Assembly: GCF_014645135.1 (NCBI RefSeq)
Contig: NZ_BMLH01000002.1
Coordinates: 310,001 to 374,000 of the forward strand
Direction of reading: 5' to 3'
Source of the DNA: Rheinheimera tangshanensis
Lineage (GTDB): Bacteria > Pseudomonadota > Gammaproteobacteria > Enterobacterales > Alteromonadaceae
DNA: 64,000 nt
In this document: piece after piece, positions 34,667 to 44,210 of the stretch
Numbering within the stretch: the stretch's first letter is position 1
How the letters are laid out: each line of letters opens with the position of its first letter
Translations under genes and position numbers: made by a program
Notes under the pieces: generated by a model
Told to the model about the DNA's origin: nothing
Database searches by the model: none
The model's input: the letters and a program-made list of their open reading frames with translations, nothing else

Positions 34667-36178
34667 ATGCAACAAAAGCCTAATCTCAGTTTCTGGCAAA
34701 TCTGGAATATGTGTTTTGGATTCCTTGGTATCCAGTTTGGTTTTGCGCTGCAAAACGGCAATGTCAGCCGTATTTTTCAGACGCTGGGCGCCAGTATTGA
34801 TGAAATTCCTATTCTGTGGATTGCTGCGCCTTTAACAGGTTTGCTAGTACAGCCTCTGATTGGGCATTTTAGTGATAAAACCTGGACCAAACTGGGACGT
34901 CGACGTCCATTTTTCCTTTATGGCGCTATAGTCACTACTTTAGCGTTATTTTTTATGCCGAATTCACCGGGTTTGTGGATAGCTGCTGGTATGTTGTGGA
35001 TTTTAGACGCCGCCATTAACGTCACTATGGAGCCGTTCCGTGCTTTTGTTGGTGATAATTTAAATGCCAGACAACGCCCTATGGGCTTTTCAATGCAAAG
35101 CTTTTTCATCGGCGTGGGTGCTGTTGTTGCTTCAGCTTTACCCTGGATTCTGACCAATTGGTTTAATGTTGCCAATACGGCCCCTGAAGGTCAGATCCCC
35201 GACTCGGTGAAGTATTCCTTTTATGCTGGTGGTGCGGTGTTGTTATTGGCTGTGCTTTGGACTGTGATCCGCAGCAGAGAATACAGCCCGGCACAACTGG
35301 CCGAGTATGAAAAAGCTGAAATGGCTGAGCCGGATCATCAGGCTCCTGTGATGCAAGCTGCAGGTTCAGGTAAAACCTATTTCCATCGCGGCTGGGCTTT
35401 TGTGTTAGTTGGTCTCATCTGCCTGACTGTGGTTTACAACTGGGATATGGACAAGCAGTTATATATTCTCGGTGGCGGTTTAGCTGCCTTTGGTTTATTG
35501 CAGTGGCTGACCAGTTGGTATAAGACCAAAGAAAACTACAACATGGTTGTGCAAATAGTGGATGATTTGTACAGCATGCCAATTACTATGCGCAGATTAG
35601 CTGTAGTGCAGTTTTTCTCCTGGTTTGCCTTGTTTTCATTATGGATCTACACCACAGCTGCAGTGACAGCTACGCATTACGGCAGCAGTGATCCTACTTC
35701 GGCCGCCTACAACGAAGGTGCGGATTGGGTGGGGATATTGTTTGCTATTTACAATGGTTTTGCGGCTATTGCGGCTATTCTGATCCCTGTGATGGTACGA
35801 AAAAGTAGTATTCAGCTGACCCATAGTTTTAATCTGGTCTGTGGCGCTTTTGGTTTATTTGGCTTTATGTGGATAGAAGACCCGCTGATGCTGTGGATCC
35901 CGATGATAGGTGTGGGGATGGCCTGGGCCTCTATTTTATCTCTGCCTTACGCTTTATTAGCCGACAGCTTGCCTGCCAATAAAATGGGGGTTTATATGGG
36001 GATATTTAATATCTTTATCGTATTGCCACAGTTATTGGCCGCCAGTATTTTAGGCTCGCTGGTGAATCATTTGTTTGAGAAACAAGCGATTTATGCGTTG
36101 GTGATAGGTGGTGTCAGTTGGATTATTGCCGCTTTATACGTACTACGCGTCAAAACACGTCGCTTGGCTTCTAAATAA
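34667..36178 (+). CDS. SLC45/MalT-type MFS sugar permease
   Basis: 503-aa, 12-helix inner-membrane permease of the glycoside-pentoside-hexuronide/SLC45-like MFS group. The signature lies in the first helices and loop: [22 protein letters not shown], then [20 protein letters not shown] with the RRRPF motif. A long cytoplasmic loop lies at about residues 205-240. Related proteins in Alteromonadales and Xanthomonadales act as maltose permeases (MalT); assignment here is by similarity and by the operator it shares with the TonB receptor. It would move maltose or glucose released by GH31 and GH13 into the cytoplasm. Confidence 0.88.
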   Translation: MQQKPNLSFWQIWNMCFGFLGIQFGFALQNGNVSRIFQTLGASIDEIPILWIAAPLTGLLVQPLIGHFSDKTWTKLGRRRPFFLYGAIVTTLALFFMPNSPGLWIAAGMLWILDAAINVTMEPFRAFVGDNLNARQRPMGFSMQSFFIGVGAVVASALPWILTNWFNVANTAPEGQIPDSVKYSFYAGGAVLLLAVLWTVIRSREYSPAQLAEYEKAEMAEPDHQAPVMQAAGSGKTYFHRGWAFVLVGLICLTVVYNWDMDKQLYILGGGLAAFGLLQWLTSWYKTKENYNMVVQIVDDLYSMPITMRRLAVVQFFSWFALFSLWIYTTAAVTATHYGSSDPTSAAYNEGADWVGILFAIYNGFAAIAAILIPVMVRKSSIQLTHSFNLVCGAFGLFGFMWIEDPLMLWIPMIGVGMAWASILSLPYALLADSLPANKMGVYMGIFNIFIVLPQLLAASILGSLVNHLFEKQAIYALVIGGVSWIIAALYVLRVKTRRLASK

Positions 36179-36203
36179 AGGTTAGTGCAAGAGTTCTCCC
36201 GCT

Positions 36204-36234
36204 TCTGACCTCGTTTAGCGATGGACAGGTCAGA
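36204..36234. terminator. Possible bidirectional hairpin between convergent genes
   Basis: TCTGACCT (36204-36211) and AGGTCAGA (36227-36234) form a perfect 8-bp stem between the permease stop and the rlmF stop. There is no T tract and the loop is long, so it is a weak call. Confidence 0.35.
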
Positions 36235-36253
36235 GGCACTTCCACTGAGTTCG

Positions 36254-37189
36254 TTATTTCTTCTGCCATCTGAACTGAGCCCAGAGTTGACGCTGCTTTT
36301 CAGGCATAAAACTCCAGACCAAAATCCGGCTTTGTTTATTGCCTTGTTGCATGTTAATTACCTGATGTTCTGCGCCCTGCTGAGTTAACTGCTTCTGAAG
36401 TGCTGGCAGATTGTCCTGTTTGGATACCAGGCTACTAAACCACAGTACTTGCTGCGCATAGCTTTGACTTTCTTCGATCATGGTTGTGATAAAAGCAGCT
36501 TCTCCACCGTCACACCATAGCTCATGCGAGCGTCCAGCGAAATTTAGCTCTGCTTTCTTATACCCCAGATTTTTGGCTTTACGTTCACTACCTGCTGCAG
36601 CTTGCTCAGCCGAGGCATGAAAGGGGGGGTTACATAAGGTCAGGTCAAACAAATCATCAGGTTGAATAATGCCGTGAAAAATATGACTGGAATGAGGTTG
36701 TTGACGCAGTGTAATTTTATGCTGTAGCTGATTTTGCTCTATCAATAAGTGGGCAGCTTCTGCAGCCATCGGATCCAGTTCGGAAGCCATTACCTTCCAG
36801 CCGTATTCGGCCTGAGCTAATAGAGGATAAATCAGATTGGCACCACAACCTGTGTCCAGCAACTGCACTTTGCTGCCGGTCGGTACTTTGTTTTTATTCA
36901 GCAAAGCTAACAAATCAGCCAGATAATGCAGGTAATCAACGCGGCCTGGTACTGCAGGACATAAAAAACCGTCTGGCAGTTGCCAATGAGCTACTGAGTA
37001 CAGCTGTTTTAATAAGGCCTGGTTCAGAGTTTTTACCGCATCCGAATTGGCAAAGTCTATGGATAATTGACCGTATCCATTATCCCGGACAAAAGCACTG
37101 AGTGCCGGAACTGCAGCACAGAGGGCGGCAAAATCATAGGGTTGTTGATGTTTGTTGCGCGGATGCAAAGCTTTGTTGGATAGTTTCAT
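36254..37189 (-). CDS. rlmF: 23S rRNA (adenine-N6)-methyltransferase RlmF
   Basis: SAM-dependent N6-adenine methyltransferase acting on A1618 of 23S rRNA in E. coli. The 311-aa protein is close to E. coli RlmF (308). The N-terminal block LHPRNKHQQPYDFAAL is characteristic. The SAM site LLDTGCGANLIYPLL is at about 108-122. The catalytic motif NPPF is at about 185 in LCNPPFHASAEQA. The gene is 21 nt downstream of the LacI-family regulator on the same strand and may be cotranscribed with it, though functionally unrelated. Confidence 0.95.
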   Translation of the reverse strand: MKLSNKALHPRNKHQQPYDFAALCAAVPALSAFVRDNGYGQLSIDFANSDAVKTLNQALLKQLYSVAHWQLPDGFLCPAVPGRVDYLHYLADLLALLNKNKVPTGSKVQLLDTGCGANLIYPLLAQAEYGWKVMASELDPMAAEAAHLLIEQNQLQHKITLRQQPHSSHIFHGIIQPDDLFDLTLCNPPFHASAEQAAAGSERKAKNLGYKKAELNFAGRSHELWCDGGEAAFITTMIEESQSYAQQVLWFSSLVSKQDNLPALQKQLTQQGAEHQVINMQQGNKQSRILVWSFMPEKQRQLWAQFRWQKK

Positions 37190-37210
37190 GCAAAGGACCT
37201 GGGCTGCAGC

Positions 37211-38284
37211 TTAACGCTCTGCAGCACCACAAGAGTGACGGACAATAATTTTCGGCTGAATTTCTGTCAATTCTACAGCCTGATGATTAATCAGTTTTAA
37301 TAAATTGACCACCAGCATTTCACCAGCCAAAGAGGTATTTTGCTGAATAGTAGTTAAAGCCGGTGATGAAAAAGAGGCCACAGGTATATCATCAAAGCCG
37401 ACCACAGCGACATCTTCAGGCACCCTCAAGCCTTTTTTCTGCAAAGCACGAATAGCCCCAATGGCGATCAGGTCGCTGGCACAAAACAGTGCATCAAAAG
37501 TTTTACCCTGAGCATGTAGTTGATTAATTGCATCGAAGCCAGCTTGCTCTGTTGAAATGGCATCCAGCTGCGCCACAGTGTCCTCTGCTATTCCTGCTTG
37601 TTTTAGGGCGTGCACCATGCCCTGATAACGAGCTAAAAACTCAGGACTGTTATCGGATGCATTACCTATAAAAGCAAAGCGGCTGCGTCCTTGTTGCAGC
37701 AGATGTTGACCCGCCAGTTTTCCGCCTTGCAGATTATTACTGCGGATTGTGAATTCAGGGTGGCCTTGCACTTCAGCTCCCCAACAGACAAAGTGAGTTT
37801 GTTGCGCCAGCAAGGTATTGAGTTTTTCTTCGTAGTCTTTGTAGTCACCGTAACCCAGCAGAATAATACCATCGGCCTTTTTACTGTCCTCATAGTCAGC
37901 GTGCCAGTCATTGCTCAGTTGCTGAAAAGAGACTAATAAGTCGTGTCCACGCTGGCTGCAGGCCCGGGTAATACTGCCCAGCATAGCGAGGAAAAACGGA
38001 TTGATCTGAGATTCGTCTACAGTCGGGTCTTCAAACAGTAATAGTGCCAAAGTGCCAGTCGTTTGTTTGCGTAAATTACTGGCGTTTTTATCCACTTTGT
38101 AATTTAACTGCTTCGCAATGGCGAATATTTTGTCTTTGGTTTCCTGATTCACAGCCGGGCTATCACGCAACGCACGCGAAACCGTGGATTGCGAGACGCC
38201 AGCCAGATAAGCGATATCAAAAGAGGTCGCTTTTCCTTTCATTGGTGTCATCGGGGCTATTCCTGGCTGATTTGTTGACTTCAT
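37211..38284 (-). CDS. LacI-family transcriptional regulator, candidate maltodextrin repressor
   Basis: 357-aa DNA-binding repressor. The helix-turn-helix [19 protein letters not shown] is at about residues 24-42, followed by the hinge [11 protein letters not shown] (52-62) that contacts the minor groove. A periplasmic-binding-protein-like sensor domain fills the rest, with [19 protein letters not shown] and [23 protein letters not shown] near the C-terminus. Its closeness to the MFS permease and the shared LacI-type palindromes make it the likely regulator of the locus (inference). The full 14-mer is not repeated upstream of its own start. Two repeat copies lie immediately upstream, so its promoter is in or beyond them. 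Confidence 0.92.
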   Translation of the reverse strand: MKSTNQPGIAPMTPMKGKATSFDIAYLAGVSQSTVSRALRDSPAVNQETKDKIFAIAKQLNYKVDKNASNLRKQTTGTLALLLFEDPTVDESQINPFFLAMLGSITRACSQRGHDLLVSFQQLSNDWHADYEDSKKADGIILLGYGDYKDYEEKLNTLLAQQTHFVCWGAEVQGHPEFTIRSNNLQGGKLAGQHLLQQGRSRFAFIGNASDNSPEFLARYQGMVHALKQAGIAEDTVAQLDAISTEQAGFDAINQLHAQGKTFDALFCASDLIAIGAIRALQKKGLRVPEDVAVVGFDDIPVASFSSPALTTIQQNTSLAGEMLVVNLLKLINHQAVELTEIQPKIIVRHSCGAAER

Positions 38285-38408
38285 ATACCCTTCTTACTTG
38301 AAGCTGCAGCTGCGTTGACTGCGCTCTTTCGCATCAGTCACATAGACAACTATGTTCCTGACAACTCAATCTCTTGTCGCCTTGCCGCAACTCCAATTAA
38401 TTTGGGTA
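38283..38408 (-). repeat. Dispersed ~126-bp repeat, inverted, first of a tandem pair
   Basis: Reverse complement of the family: it begins TATACCCTTCTTACTTGAAG and ends CTCCAATTAATTTGGGTA, with internal GTCACATAGACAACTATG and CTCTTGTCGCC. It overlaps the first bases of the LacI-family gene's 5' end and shares its outer TA with the next copy. Confidence 0.87.
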
Positions 38409-38540
38409 ACCCCCTTCTTACTTGAAGCTGCAGCTACGTTGACTGCGCTCTTTCGCATCAGTCACATAGACAACTATGTTCCTGACGACTCAATCTCTTG
38501 TCGCCCTAACATGGCTTTATCTTCGGTATGCTTTGGGATA
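38407..38540 (-). repeat. Dispersed repeat, inverted, second of a tandem pair, one end diverged
   Basis: Nearly identical to the preceding copy for about 100 bp (CTTACTTGAAGCTGCAGC through CTCTTGTCGCC). It then diverges (CTAACATGGCTTTATCTTCG) before a TTTGGGATA end. The near identity of the first 100 bp shows recent duplication or gene conversion. Confidence 0.82.
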
Positions 38541-38832
38541 ACCCCAGCCCCGACAATAGCTCTTTCTGAGCACGGCTTCGAGGTGCTTATTTATTCTTAA
38601 TAATGCTGGGCATCATAGCATTAAATTGTGGTCAGTGATCCTTTTCACTGGTTGCTATCACAACCTCACAATTTGATTTGATTACGTATTTTTCTACGTT
38701 GTGGATCCTATGTTTAGCCACAGCCGTGCTGTGACTGAATGCGGCAATTTGTACGAAGTTGTTAACTTTGCTTAAGCTGTTTTGTATTAACTGCTAAAGT
38801 ATGCGCCATGATTAGCCTGAGTAACCCGTCCG
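38541..38832 (+). other. Upstream region of the MipA operon
   Basis: About 290 bp without a gene between the repeat pair and mipA. A degenerate match (11 of 14) to the maltodextrin operator lies near 38679-38692 (TGATTACGTATTTT), but it is AT-rich and may be chance. No other site was recognised. Confidence 0.4.
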
Positions 38833-39690
38833 ATGAAATCTGTAGTTTGGTTTTTTCTCATCTGCCTTTTGAGCAGTAAAGCCGTGTTGGCATGCAGCGA
38901 AAACGCAGAGGGTTGCGTAGCATCCGAACAATTTCAGTTGTCTGTCGCTCTGGGAGCGGGACAACGCAGTAATCCGCTTTATGACGGTGACAGCTTTCCT
39001 ATGCTGATTTTGCCGGATTTTAGTTACTATACCGACACTTGGTTCATCGACAATGGCACCTTAGGTTACAGTCTGGTTCAGCATGATCAGTTTGCGGCCA
39101 GTGTGGTGATGCGTTTGAACTCAGAGAAGGGCTACTTCCAGCGTTGGTTTGCCGGTAATGTCATTACGATGAACAGCGCTGGCGCGTTGTTGCCCCCTGA
39201 GGTTGAAATTGGCACCGAAAAGACGATGAGCACAGTATCGGTTGAACAGGTGAAAAAAAGGCCGACCGCGGTGGATGCTGGCTTACAGTTCAACTGGTTT
39301 GGAGAGCAGTGGCAAAGCCGACTGAACCTGTGGCAAGACATCAACTCCAAGTACCAGGGCCAGAATGCCAGTTTGAGTTGGTCGCGTTTTTGGCCTCTGG
39401 CTGGTGGGCAGTTTGATTTGAGTACCACTTTATACTGGAAAAGTGCCAAACTGATCGACACCTACTATGGGGTGGATGACGATGAACTCTATTACCTGGG
39501 GCGTTATGATGGACGGGCCAGTTGGCAACCTGAATTACGTTTAGGCTGGCAGAAGGCTCTGACTTCACGCTGGTCTGTACTTACTTTTTATCGATATCTG
39601 CATTTGGATGATGCGATGACGGATAGTCCGTTAGTGCAGGATGATTCAGTGCAGACCTGGTTTGTAGGTATGGTTTATCGCTTTTATTGA
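38833..39690 (+). CDS. MipA/OmpV-family outer-membrane protein
   Basis: 285-aa outer-membrane beta-barrel of the MipA/OmpV family. A signal peptide ends at about residue 20 (SSKAVLA), followed by a Cys-containing mature N-terminus. The family block SVALGAGQRSNPLYDGD and LILPDFSYYTDTWFIDNGTLGYSL come next. The protein ends in GMVYRFY with a terminal aromatic residue. In E. coli MipA is a scaffold for murein enzymes, and related proteins influence antibiotic uptake. It heads a four-gene operon with DUF3019 and a two-component system (14 nt to the next gene), so it is probably the regulated output of that system (inference). Confidence 0.9.
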   Translation: MKSVVWFFLICLLSSKAVLACSENAEGCVASEQFQLSVALGAGQRSNPLYDGDSFPMLILPDFSYYTDTWFIDNGTLGYSLVQHDQFAASVVMRLNSEKGYFQRWFAGNVITMNSAGALLPPEVEIGTEKTMSTVSVEQVKKRPTAVDAGLQFNWFGEQWQSRLNLWQDINSKYQGQNASLSWSRFWPLAGGQFDLSTTLYWKSAKLIDTYYGVDDDELYYLGRYDGRASWQPELRLGWQKALTSRWSVLTFYRYLHLDDAMTDSPLVQDDSVQTWFVGMVYRFY

Positions 39691-39704
39691 ACGAAGGATA
39701 GGGA

Positions 39705-40079
39705 ATGTTCGGGCTGTTATTCGCCGGTAATATGATGCTGGCTGCCGCCCAGCCCCCTGAATGCAAGGCTGAATTATGCTGGTCAGTAAGTCCGGCTTTT
39801 TGTGTTTCTGCAACACCAGAACAAGTTTGTGAGACTCAGCTAAATGTCAGTTGGAGTAGCAGCAAAGTTGAAAATTTGTGTCTGTATTTTGCACAGCAGC
39901 AAATGCAGTGTTGGCAGCAAGTCAAACAGGGAGAATGGCAACAAGTATTGAGTTGGCCGGGTAAAACGGAAGTCAGATTACAACACGAGCATGATGTGTT
40001 ATTGCAAAAAGAGTTAATAGTCTTAAGCCGTCAGCCGGAAAAAAGACGACGTCTGGTGGCTCCCTGGAGTGTGTTTTGA
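39705..40079 (+). CDS. DUF3019 exported protein
   Basis: 124-aa protein of the DUF3019 family with a short signal peptide (LLFAGNMMLAAAQ). The mature part has spaced cysteines in CKAELCWSVSPAFC, ATPEQVCETQ, NLCLYF and MQCWQQ, suggesting disulfides in the periplasm. The family is largely confined to Alteromonadales and usually lies, as here, beside an OmpR-type two-component system and a MipA protein. It may sense a ligand for the kinase or act downstream (inference). Its stop overlaps the response regulator start as TGATG. Confidence 0.85.
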   Translation: MFGLLFAGNMMLAAAQPPECKAELCWSVSPAFCVSATPEQVCETQLNVSWSSSKVENLCLYFAQQQMQCWQQVKQGEWQQVLSWPGKTEVRLQHEHDVLLQKELIVLSRQPEKRRRLVAPWSVF

Positions 40080-40774
40080 TGCAAAAAATCTTACTGGTTG
40101 AAGATGATGCCCGCTTAGCTGCTTTAGTGCAGAGCTTTCTGCAGCAACAAGGCTTTGAGGTTCGGTTGGAAAGTCGTGGAGATACAGTCGCGACTATTTG
40201 TCAAACCTGGTTGCCTGATTTGCTGATCCTGGATTTGATGTTGCCTGGTATGGATGGTTTTACAGTGTGCCGTACCATCAGGCCCTGGTTTACTGCGCCC
40301 ATTTTAATGTTAACTGCCAAACAAGGTGATATTGATCAGGTGTTGGGGTTAGAACTGGGGGCGGATGATTATGTCATTAAACCAGTTGAGCCTCGCGTCT
40401 TGCTGGCCAGAGTGCATGCTTTGTTAAGACGGAGCAGTCCGACACAAAAAACTGAAAATCAGGAGCTTAGCTTTGGTCTGCTGAATCTGAATAACAGCGC
40501 CAGAGAAGCGCATTTCAAAGGACAGCTGGTCGAACTAACCAGCTATGAGTTTGATTTGTTATGGATGCTGGCTAAGCATGCGGGGCAGACAGTTAAACGT
40601 GAAGCCATTCATAAACAGATCATTGGCCGTGAATACGACGGTTTAGATCGTACAGTGGACGTTCGTGTGTCGCATTTACGTCGTAAACTTAATGATAACG
40701 CCGAAACACCATTTCGTATTAAAACTGTCTGGGGTAAAGGCTACTTGTTTGTTGCAGACGCCTGGAATAGCTAA
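40079..40774 (+). CDS. OmpR/PhoB-family response regulator
   Basis: 231-aa response regulator from ATG 40079; the TTG at 40076 lies inside the DUF3019 stop context and is less likely. The receiver domain (1-115) has acidic residues ILLVEDD, phosphorylation site Asp52 in LLILDLMLPGMDG, the switch LTAKQ and Lys in VIKPVEP. The C-terminal winged helix (about 130-230) has LTSYEFDLLWMLA and DRTVDVRVSHLRRKL. The cognate kinase follows after 3 nt. The likely target is its own operon including mipA (inference). Confidence 0.96.
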   Translation: MQKILLVEDDARLAALVQSFLQQQGFEVRLESRGDTVATICQTWLPDLLILDLMLPGMDGFTVCRTIRPWFTAPILMLTAKQGDIDQVLGLELGADDYVIKPVEPRVLLARVHALLRRSSPTQKTENQELSFGLLNLNNSAREAHFKGQLVELTSYEFDLLWMLAKHAGQTVKREAIHKQIIGREYDGLDRTVDVRVSHLRRKLNDNAETPFRIKTVWGKGYLFVADAWNS

Positions 40775-40777
40775 ACA

Positions 40778-41983
40778 GTGTCCAGGCTATTCCTGCATTT
40801 TTATCTGTTCATTTCGCTGGTACTGATTGGTGTTGGCTGGACTGTAGAGCGGATCTGGCAGGAAACTCAAAGTCAGGTTCCGCCCTGGGTGCTTTTACTG
40901 GCAGACAATCTGGCCGGACAACTCAGTACCCAGTCTTTACCGCATGCAAAGCTGTCCTCGGCATTGCCTGTCACTCAATTGCCCGCTGGCAGTATTTTAT
41001 GGTCGGATGCTGAACTTGCTGCGTTAAACGCAGGGCAGGTGGTTCCTTTGTTTACCCAAGACCAGGTGTTTTTTTATGCGATACAACAGGATGAGTTGTG
41101 GCAGCTTGGTCCTGCTGATTTGACCGAAAGTGCTGTGCCTTCCTACTGGTTTAGTTTGTTGTTTTTAGGATTGTTAGCTGTGGCTGTATGGTTATGGCTT
41201 TGGCCTGTCGCCCGCGATATTCAAAAGCTCAAGCAACAATTATCTGAGCCTAACGCGCCAGCTGCTGTGCCAGTGCGATCTTTTATCGCCCCTATTGCAC
41301 TTAGTTTTGAACAAATGCGACAACAAATTCAGCGATTACTGGGGTTGCAGCGCGAAATGACGCAGGCAGTTTCGCACGAATTACGTACCCCCTTAGCCCG
41401 TTTGAGTTTCGCATTGGAATTGTCTGCTCTGCCCACAGACGAAAAGCAACTGATGCTAAATGATGTTAAAGAGTTAGAGCATCTGGTGGATGAGATGCTG
41501 GACTATGCCCGTCTCGAATCGGTACAGCCACAGTTGAAGAAGCAGCAGGTCGACTTATCTGAATTGCTGCAGAACTTAGTTGAAAAGTTATCTCCTCTGC
41601 CTGGCGCTCCTGTCACGCTTCAGGTGGGGGCTGGCTGCATTTATGTCTGCGATGGTCATTATCTGGAAAGGGCAGTGCAAAATTTACTGGTGAATGCGAA
41701 ACGATTTGCTCGTACTCAGGTACTGATGACACTTGAAGTAAAACCGCATTCGATTGAGATCACTGTGGAAGATGACGGGCCTGGTATAGCGTTGGAACAA
41801 AGAGCAGAAATTCTGAAGCCTTTTGTCCGATTGGACCCAAGCAGGCAAAAAGGTTTTGGTGGTTTTGGTCTGGGCCTGGCTATTGTCAGTCGGGTGATGG
41901 AATGGCATCAGGCAAGTATTAAGGTTGATGACAGTCGTTTGGGTGGTGCTTGTTTCAGGATAAAACTGCCGTTAGTTCACTGA
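40778..41983 (+). CDS. Sensor histidine kinase
   Basis: 401-aa membrane kinase with a GTG start at 40778, 3 nt after the regulator stop. TM1 is at about residues 4-24. A short periplasmic sensor region spans about 25-125 and TM2 is at about 127-147. The dimerisation and phosphoacceptor domain has His200 in SHELRTPLARLSFALE. The ATPase domain has the N box NLLVNAKRFA, the G1 box EDDGPGI and the G2 box GFGGFGLGLAIV. A 9-bp hairpin overlaps the gene end. It phosphorylates the neighbouring regulator; the signal is unknown. Confidence 0.95.
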   Translation: MSRLFLHFYLFISLVLIGVGWTVERIWQETQSQVPPWVLLLADNLAGQLSTQSLPHAKLSSALPVTQLPAGSILWSDAELAALNAGQVVPLFTQDQVFFYAIQQDELWQLGPADLTESAVPSYWFSLLFLGLLAVAVWLWLWPVARDIQKLKQQLSEPNAPAAVPVRSFIAPIALSFEQMRQQIQRLLGLQREMTQAVSHELRTPLARLSFALELSALPTDEKQLMLNDVKELEHLVDEMLDYARLESVQPQLKKQQVDLSELLQNLVEKLSPLPGAPVTLQVGAGCIYVCDGHYLERAVQNLLVNAKRFARTQVLMTLEVKPHSIEITVEDDGPGIALEQRAEILKPFVRLDPSRQKGFGGFGLGLAIVSRVMEWHQASIKVDDSRLGGACFRIKLPLVH

Positions 41984-41995
41984 GCCAACGGCAGT
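41965..41995. terminator. Hairpin between convergent histidine kinase and DUF3334 genes
   Basis: ACTGCCGTT (41965-41973) pairs perfectly with AACGGCAGT (41987-41995). It overlaps the last codons of the kinase gene and could stop transcription from both sides, though T tracts are poor. Confidence 0.5.
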
Positions 41996-42004
41996 CACAG
42001 AATA

Positions 42005-42679
42005 TTACAGTCCCAGGTTTTTCAGAAAATCATCGTCTGCGTCAGAGGTTAACACTTCAACAGCTTCTGTTTCAGTGGCATTGGTATTCGCGATGATATC
42101 GTCCGGATTTTCGTCCTGAGTGGGGATAAAATCATGCAATTGGATAAATTCAGTTTTATCCATCGACAGTTCCATATAAAAAATGGCGTGATTGGGGGTA
42201 CTGAACGTGACTCGTCTGGCCTGAGGCTGATCCAACTGAGTATTGATCATGATTTGCACTTGTTTATTAATTGCCATCATTTTAGGTTGGCTTTGATTAA
42301 TAGAGGTTTGCAGCTCCATCCGGACTCTGTTAGTGAAGTCACCCACTATTTGGTTCATCAACTCGCCCATCACATTACCTACCTCGTCTGAGGTATGGAA
42401 ATTGGCAAGTTCAGACTCTGGCATCCCCATGCTCATCATGTACTTACGGTAAATTTCCATTGCAGCTTGCGCGGTAAAATTGATGATGACTAAACCAGAA
42501 AAACCGCCATCAAATAATACGAAGCAGCCTAAATCTGGACGCAGACAGGTTTTCTGGATTTTTTGCACCATAGGTGAGTAAGCAACTTTATCATTACCTG
42601 CTGCAGCCAAAACCTGAGTCACAGAATGGCAGAGCGTGAGCAGTATTTCTTCGGTAGTAATTACTTTTGTTTTTTTCAT
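42005..42679 (-). CDS. DUF3334 protein with a CheX/CheC-like motif
   Basis: 224-aa cytoplasmic protein of the DUF3334 family. The segment DEVGNVMGELMNQIVGD (about residues 98-114) resembles the active-site helix of CheC/CheX phosphatases (E-x2-N followed seven residues on by Asn), here Glu99, Asn102 and Asn109. Blocks after it (FTNRVRMELQTS) also fit a CheX-like fold, as I read it. That would make it a phosphatase or ligand for a response regulator, perhaps in chemotaxis or c-di-GMP signalling. The C-terminal 30 residues are acidic and disordered, ending DDDFLKNLGL. No che operon is adjacent. Confidence 0.82.
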   Translation of the reverse strand: MKKTKVITTEEILLTLCHSVTQVLAAAGNDKVAYSPMVQKIQKTCLRPDLGCFVLFDGGFSGLVIINFTAQAAMEIYRKYMMSMGMPESELANFHTSDEVGNVMGELMNQIVGDFTNRVRMELQTSINQSQPKMMAINKQVQIMINTQLDQPQARRVTFSTPNHAIFYMELSMDKTEFIQLHDFIPTQDENPDDIIANTNATETEAVEVLTSDADDDFLKNLGL

Positions 42680-42819
42680 CTCTTAACCCGGCTAAGCAAC
42701 AACATTAACCTTAGTATATCTCTATTCGAACGCATAACACTATAAAAAGCCTAAGGCTTTATGCTAACACCTCTATAGAGGGCAGCAGATGTTCTATTCA
42801 TTTAAAGAGGCAAAGAGCA

Positions 42820-43371
42820 ATGACAGAGCAAGAAAAAATGGCTGCAGGTTTGTGGTTTAATCCTGCGGATAAGGCTCTGGCTGCACAACGACAGTATGCC
42901 AAAGCTTTGTGTGTGCAGATGAATCAACAGGGGCCTTTACCTTTTAAAGCTCATCAACAGCAGGCCGGACAACTTTTTGGCAAGCTGGGCAGCTGTTATA
43001 TCGAGCCCAATTTCTTTTGCGATTATGGCTATAACATTGAACTGGGGAAGAATTTTTATGCGAATCATCACTGCGTTATTTTAGATGCTGCTAAAGTGCG
43101 TATTGGGGATGATGTGCTACTAGGGCCCGGTGTGCAGATATACACTGTGACCCATCCGCTGGATGCGGCACAGCGAAAAACCGGATTAGAAAAAGGTCTG
43201 GCCGTTACTATCGGCAACTCGGTCTGGGTTGGCGGCGGAGCCATTATTTTACCTGGTGTCAGCATAGGTGAGGGCGCCGTTGTTGCTGCTGGTGCTGTGG
43301 TGACTAAAGATGTACCAGCGTATGTAGTGGTGGCAGGTAATCCAGCTAAGGTGATAAAAAATCTGGATTAA
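42820..43371 (+). CDS. maa: Maltose O-acetyltransferase family protein
   Basis: 183-aa acetyl-CoA-dependent sugar acetyltransferase of the LacA/Maa/NodL group, the same length as E. coli Maa (183). The N-terminal maltose-transacetylase-type segment ([15 protein letters not shown]) precedes a left-handed beta-helix of hexapeptide repeats. The catalytic His is in TVTHPLD (about residue 110), and the helix ends with [26 protein letters not shown]. It may acetylate maltose or glucose to prevent build-up, and so could serve the maltodextrin locus 4 kb upstream (inference). Its stop overlaps the convergent binding-protein gene by 4 nt. Confidence 0.92.
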   Translation: MTEQEKMAAGLWFNPADKALAAQRQYAKALCVQMNQQGPLPFKAHQQQAGQLFGKLGSCYIEPNFFCDYGYNIELGKNFYANHHCVILDAAKVRIGDDVLLGPGVQIYTVTHPLDAAQRKTGLEKGLAVTIGNSVWVGGGAIILPGVSIGEGAVVAAGAVVTKDVPAYVVVAGNPAKVIKNLD

Positions 43372-44072
43372 AGTCTGGGCCTGTCATGGATTTTTTGAAA
43401 TTCTCCTGATTCTATAAGATGAAGCAGGCCAGCATTAAATCTTGCCTGCAACTCCGGACTCCAGAATGCCGCAGGGTATTCAACGGCGGGGAAAATCTCA
43501 TGTATTTGCAAAGTACCCTGACCATAATTTTTATTGGCATAATAGCTGAGTACTTTCCGATCCCCTACCATCAACTGAACCCGGTCATTCATTAATAACT
43601 CAAATTGTTTCTCGCGGTCAGCTTCTTCCAGGTAATGTGCTGTTTTGATGATGGCAGAAAAATCCGGCCCTAATACTTCACTGGCTTGTTGATAGGCAAC
43701 AATAGTTTTTCCCGTCAAATCTTTCATGCTATCGATGTTAAGTTTTGTTGTACTTTTGTTCGCAACAACATCCAACACAGTGAAATAGGGCTGGCTGTAA
43801 AATGCGCCGGGATAAGGCACAGCAACAGGACTGGCTATGTCCAGCTTTTGTTCTGAAAATAGCTTGAGTAAGCGATTGTAGCTGTAGAGTTCAAACTCAG
43901 CCTCAATGCCCTCACGCTGTAAAATAGCTTTTACTATCTCATAATCCACACCGGTCATTTCCCCTTGCGCATTCCGGTATGCCCAGGGAGCGGAATCATG
44001 TAAACCCACTTTAATGCTGGCAGCTTGGGTAAATAAGCTGACCAAACTGAAGAATAAAACAAAAGGTCTCAT
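43368..44072 (-). CDS. Periplasmic amino-acid-type binding protein (SBP_bac_3)
   Basis: 234-aa exported protein of the bacterial solute-binding family 3. A signal peptide ([14 protein letters not shown]) ends at about residue 19. The first lobe begins [31 protein letters not shown], the classical start of the domain, and the second lobe has [11 protein letters not shown]. No ABC permease or ATPase is adjacent, a frequent situation for orphan family-3 proteins in Alteromonadales, some of which are receptors rather than transport components. Ligand unknown. Confidence 0.9.
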   Translation of the reverse strand: MRPFVLFFSLVSLFTQAASIKVGLHDSAPWAYRNAQGEMTGVDYEIVKAILQREGIEAEFELYSYNRLLKLFSEQKLDIASPVAVPYPGAFYSQPYFTVLDVVANKSTTKLNIDSMKDLTGKTIVAYQQASEVLGPDFSAIIKTAHYLEEADREKQFELLMNDRVQLMVGDRKVLSYYANKNYGQGTLQIHEIFPAVEYPAAFWSPELQARFNAGLLHLIESGEFQKIHDRPRL

Positions 44073-44210
44073 AAAGGCTCCGGTAAAGCATAAGCTCCTT
44101 GCCTGTTTTTAACACAGTTCGGGACCAGTGTCGCAATTTTTAAGATGGTGCTGCCAATAAATTTTACTCAGATCAGGTATCATTTAATTGCTTCCTGTCT
44201 GGATCCTATT

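Noticed and set aside
38352-38600. Plus-strand frame of 82 codons upstream of mipA
   Set aside because: Most of it lies inside the two inverted repeat copies, and the codons follow the repeat rather than a protein pattern.
38679-38692. Degenerate copy of the maltodextrin operator upstream of mipA
   Set aside because: Only 11 of 14 bases match and the mismatches fall in an AT-rich stretch, so chance is likely.
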